From IMG/VR virus record IMGVR_UViG_3300012930_000013, positions 1 through 61,994 of that record: a stretch of DNA of 61,994 bases. The stretch is one strand, 5' to 3'. The stretch's first letter is position 1; every line of letters starts with the position of its first letter. This document shows positions 59,160 through 61,994 of this stretch, piece after piece. The DNA comes from a virus. A program made the translations under genes and the position numbers. The notes beneath the pieces were generated by a model. That model searched no databases and was not told the DNA's origin. It saw only the letters and a program-made list of their open reading frames with translations.

Positions 59160-59935
59160 CGCTTCTTGGTACGAGTGCGTTTCTCCTTCGACTTCGACTT
59201 AGAGGTGGCAGGCTTGGCAGCCAACTTGGCCTTGAGCTTCTTGACCTCCGCGGTGAGCCGGTCACGTTGTTGCGTGAACCAGGTGAGCTCAGTACCACGC
59301 ACCTCAGCCTGCTCATGGAAGAAATCGCGGTCGCGCCGGCACTGATCGTACTCCTTCTTCAGCGTCGATGCCGACTCGAGCGCGTCGGCGACCGACTCGG
59401 CGCCGAACATCTCCCGGAGCTTGATGTGGAGCGAGAACAGGTTAGCTTCGGCTGCGTCACAAGACTCGACGGCCTCGCGCCCGATGTTGGAGTTACCGAC
59501 GGCCTGCCGGGTCGCATCATCGCGCCCGCTCATCAGCAGCCGGACCCGGTTGGGCAGGCTGATCTCGATGTTGATGCCGGCGCCATCGCGCGGCACCGTG
59601 CGCGGGACGCCTGCGGCGTCGAGGATGTTGGTCAACTCGAGCATGATGTTCTCTTCTCGTGTGTTTTCAGGGTTCTCAATCATGATGTGCTCCTGCTCTC
59701 GCATGTTTTCTGGTTTATTAAACATCGGGCGATCATCGACCGCACTACGTGCACGTCGCTCGGCGAGCTTCTTGGCGACGGCATCGATCACTCCTTGGTC
59801 GACGGAGATCTCGTTACACCGGCGGCGGATCCACTCCGAGAGCTGAAGGCCTTCGGCGCCCGCGGTTACGCGCCAGCGCTTGAGATCATCGCTGGGAACG
59901 CGCAGTTCCACTCGCTCATCGTCTCTGGGTGACAT
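59156..59935 (-). CDS. RHH-like protein with long helical tail
   Basis: 259 aa. The first ~45 residues (RVELRVPSDDLKRWRVTA, then LSEWIRRRCNEI) have the RHH/Arc pattern, followed by a long coiled-coil tail with Lys-rich end (KSKSKEKRTRTKKR). The family often regulates transcription, but the tail suggests scaffold or DNA-compaction roles. Confidence 0.6.
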   Translation of the reverse strand: MSPRDDERVELRVPSDDLKRWRVTAGAEGLQLSEWIRRRCNEISVDQGVIDAVAKKLAERRARSAVDDRPMFNKPENMREQEHIMIENPENTREENIMLELTNILDAAGVPRTVPRDGAGINIEISLPNRVRLLMSGRDDATRQAVGNSNIGREAVESCDAAEANLFSLHIKLREMFGAESVADALESASTLKKEYDQCRRDRDFFHEQAEVRGTELTWFTQQRDRLTAEVKKLKAKLAAKPATSKSKSKEKRTRTKKR

Positions 59936-59943
59936 GGTAACCG

Positions 59944-60249
59944 TTACTCTCTACACTTCGGGAACTTGTCGGTGTTCCAGCCGCTGACGTCGGTCTTGTC
60001 TCTGCGCCAGAGAACGCCGAGCCGCTGCATGTGGCAGCGCTGGCACTCCTCGACGGCAGCCATCGGGTAGGTGGGCGCCCAGTCATGACTCTCCTCCGGG
60101 CCATATGACACGGCGATCCCGTGCATGTCGACCACGCCATCGTAGAACACGTGGTCGTAGCCAGCCTCGCGGAGCTTCTCGCTGATCTCATCCACCGCGC
60201 TCTTGCTGAGCTCGAGGATCGCGTAGGTGCGTGTCTGTCGGATGCTCAT
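59944..60249 (-). CDS. Small protein with Cys pair
   Basis: 101 aa. Starts MSIRQTRTYAILELSKSAVD, and has CQRCHMQ near the C-terminus plus a final CRE. Divergent to the lipoprotein gene at 60297 across a 47-base gap, in which I could not identify a clear operator. Confidence 0.5.
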   Translation of the reverse strand: MSIRQTRTYAILELSKSAVDEISEKLREAGYDHVFYDGVVDMHGIAVSYGPEESHDWAPTYPMAAVEECQRCHMQRLGVLWRRDKTDVSGWNTDKFPKCRE

Positions 60250-60296
60250 CTGCGTGTCTCCTCGTGGTAGGTTGGTCCGAAGGGGGATCCATCACC

Positions 60297-61559
60297 ATGA
60301 CCAGAAATCTGTGTGGGTTGTTCTCGTTGCTGCTCGCCTGCGTCTCGCCGCCCGCTCCGGTCTTCGACCTGTCGACGACCGCACTGCAGGTCGACTGCTC
60401 GTCGGGAGGCGACGACACCGTCGCCGTCCAAGCGGCGATCAACGCCGGTCAGTGCCTGCCCGCGGGTACGTTCCGCGTCGACGCGCCGGCGCTCGGCGCG
60501 AACGGCCGGAGGCGGGACGCGATGCTCACCGGGGCGAAGCTCTGCGGCGCCGGCGAGGAGCTCACCACGGTCCTGTTCCGCGGCGACGCTCACCTGCTCT
60601 ACTGGGTCGGGGTGAACTTGACCGCCAACGCCGAGGTCCACCACGTCACCCTGGACACGACGTGCCTCACCGACGTCGTCGAGCAGACCCACGTGACGCG
60701 CGCGTGGACGGGCGCGGACCACGCGTACATCCACGACGCGCTGTTCCGCCACCCGAAGCGGGCGAACGGAGTCAAGCCGGGCGACTGCGTCAACGTCGTC
60801 GGTCCCGGGTACGTCGCGGGCCAGCCGTACACCCCGATCCAGGGCATGACGATCGACCACGTGGCGTTCGAGTCGTGCGGTCGAGGCGGCGTGCAGGTGA
60901 GCCGCGGCCTGGACCATCTCAAGGTCTCGAACAGCACGTTCGGTGCCTGCGGCTTCGACGTCGGGTCGGAAGGGGCCGGTTTCAAGGACTCGGCCACAGG
61001 AACCATCGTCAGGACGCTCACCAACGTGGAGCTCGACCACAACCACTTCGGATCCCCGTACACCAGCGGCTACTCGCTGGAGTTCGAGTGGGTCGGCGGG
61101 GCGAGCGTCCACGACAACGTCAGCGATGCTCGCCCGTGGTTCATCTACTACTCCGACGACGTCGCGACGGCGTCCAATGTGGTCACGAACGTCACGAGCG
61201 CACCGGTCGTCAACCTCGCTGACGAGAACCACAGGTTCTCCTCGACGAACGACCTGCTGACGCAGGCGGTGGCGAACTTCGAGGTCGTCCGAGCCGCTGC
61301 GCTCGACACGAATCGGCAGGCGGACCTCGGCGGGCTGTCGATCACCGGGTCCCAGCTCAACCAGGGAGGTGCAGCCGATTTCGTCGTGCTGTCGGGCGTC
61401 GTGGGTGCCGCGGTGACTGGCGTGACGATGGTCTACATCGGACCGAGCACGCGGGTACCCGCCTCGGTCGTCCAGAGGACGTCGGGTGGCGTCGCACCGG
61501 CCGTCGCCGTGCCGACGTCTGCTGTGGTGGAGACCGGGACCATCCGCGTCGGCTGGTGA
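60297..61559 (+). CDS. Lipoprotein with right-handed beta-helix domain
   Basis: 420 aa from ATG 60297, preceded by GGGGGATCC. Signal with lipobox LLLAC (MTRNLCGLFSLLLAC). The rest has a beta-helix entry (DDTVAVQAAINAGQCLP) and repeated turns (DHVAFESCGRGGVQVSR, LDHNHFG), like the tailspike at 8786, but it is exported and lipid-anchored rather than virion-bound. It stands alone on the + strand in a - strand region. Possibly a cell-surface protein made by the phage; no catalytic residues can be named. Confidence 0.65.
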   Translation: MTRNLCGLFSLLLACVSPPAPVFDLSTTALQVDCSSGGDDTVAVQAAINAGQCLPAGTFRVDAPALGANGRRRDAMLTGAKLCGAGEELTTVLFRGDAHLLYWVGVNLTANAEVHHVTLDTTCLTDVVEQTHVTRAWTGADHAYIHDALFRHPKRANGVKPGDCVNVVGPGYVAGQPYTPIQGMTIDHVAFESCGRGGVQVSRGLDHLKVSNSTFGACGFDVGSEGAGFKDSATGTIVRTLTNVELDHNHFGSPYTSGYSLEFEWVGGASVHDNVSDARPWFIYYSDDVATASNVVTNVTSAPVVNLADENHRFSSTNDLLTQAVANFEVVRAAALDTNRQADLGGLSITGSQLNQGGAADFVVLSGVVGAAVTGVTMVYIGPSTRVPASVVQRTSGGVAPAVAVPTSAVVETGTIRVGW

Positions 61560-61567
61560 CACTTCGC

Positions 61568-61993
61568 TCAGCCCTGCCCGGCCAGCTCCCTGAGCGCCCG
61601 GAGTGCCTCGTCGTCACCCGCGAAGAACAGGTGGGCGAGGGCTGGGAGGTGCCTGATCCCCGCCTCGTAGGCGCGGTCCTCGTTGACCCGCTCACCATCC
61701 CGGATCACCTGGCACCAGCCGGCCAGGCAGTGGGTGGTCTCGCAGGTGTGGTACCGCGCCATCGCGAGGTGACCACCCTGATCGACCTGGGCGAGGATCT
61801 CGCGGGCGAGTTCCCGCTGGTCCTCGATCGGAGGCGCGGAAGCATCACCCCACGTCCACCCCGACCCGTAGACCCGGGCCTGGCCGGAGACCCAGGCCTG
61901 GCCGAAGACCCTGGCCTCGCCGTAGACCCGAGCATAGTCGGAGACCACGGCCTTGCCGTAGACCCTGGCCTCGCCGAAGACCCTGGCCTCGCC
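61568..61993 (-). CDS. Beta-helix repeat protein, 5' end off window
   Basis: Reading frame is open to the right edge, so the N-terminus is missing. The visible end begins with six-residue repeats (GEARVFGEARVYGKAVVSDY), the pattern of left-handed parallel beta-helix (hexapeptide) proteins. The C-terminal ~90 residues (EDQRELAREILAQVDQGG, then a CETTHCLAGWC segment) form a helical domain with two Cys pairs. Phage proteins of this type often are tail or surface components. Confidence 0.6.
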   Translation of the reverse strand, partial: GEARVFGEARVYGKAVVSDYARVYGEARVFGQAWVSGQARVYGSGWTWGDASAPPIEDQRELAREILAQVDQGGHLAMARYHTCETTHCLAGWCQVIRDGERVNEDRAYEAGIRHLPALAHLFFAGDDEALRALRELAGQG

Positions 61994-61994
61994 G

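Overview
The window is a dense, high-GC segment of a large contractile-tailed (myovirus-type) phage genome. It could be virion-phage or prophage sequence. No integrase, attachment site, rRNA, tRNA or CRISPR array was noticed, and almost no space is left between genes. The host is uncertain. The recurrent promoters (TTGAC plus TAGRRT, often firing straight into a start codon) look actinobacterial. Several small Cys-rich lipoproteins with lipoboxes such as TACG, FAGC and FAC look more like Myxococcota. I lean weakly towards a high-GC soil bacterium of one of these two groups. Capsid, portal, sheath and tube genes are not in the window.

Layout. (1) 1-17744, + strand: tail-tip and baseplate operon. 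It holds an M23 peptidase, a hub protein, a gpV/gp5-like spike, a LysM+gp25 fusion, baseplate J, a beta-helix tailspike, a lectin-like tail fibre, and a run of small virion proteins. (2) 17754-33365, + strand: replication and recombination. It holds a UvsW-like helicase with an HNH element at its 3' end, a DnaA-box cluster, a UDG-like protein, DUF4031, a DnaB-type helicase, a DnaG-type primase, a family A DNA polymerase carrying a LAGLIDADG intein, a candidate UvsY, a gp32-like SSB and a UvsX/RecA. (3) 33365-46157, + strand: accessory and repair genes. It holds SbcD and SbcC, a SLOG protein, a cupin-like protein, two HNH proteins, an MT-A70 methyltransferase, a resolvase-like nuclease, a Cys-rich lipoprotein, and small zinc or HTH proteins. 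(4) 46135-48577: a switch zone. A divergent regulatory region drives an HTH protein and a probable small terminase on +, meeting - strand genes tail to tail. (5) 48266-60249, - strand: a second operon set with a GpA-type large terminase, a ribbon-helix-helix regulator, two lipoproteins, an internally deleted TOPRIM-family protein, RuvB and another RHH protein. (6) 60297-61559, +: an isolated beta-helix lipoprotein. Then a - strand repeat protein runs off the right edge.

How it works together. The replication set combines a bacterial-type polymerase, helicase and primase with a T4-like recombination kit (UvsW, UvsX, gp32-like, gp46/gp47-like, candidate UvsY). To this it adds a phage RuvB and a resolvase-like nuclease, enough in principle for recombination-dependent replication and Holliday-junction processing. 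Seven intergenic promoters share a 15-bp element, GTTGAC-N3-GTCANC, a palindrome in three of them. Its left arm is the -35 box, so they probably form one regulon. One copy lies immediately upstream of an RHH-type DNA-binding protein, the best candidate regulator.
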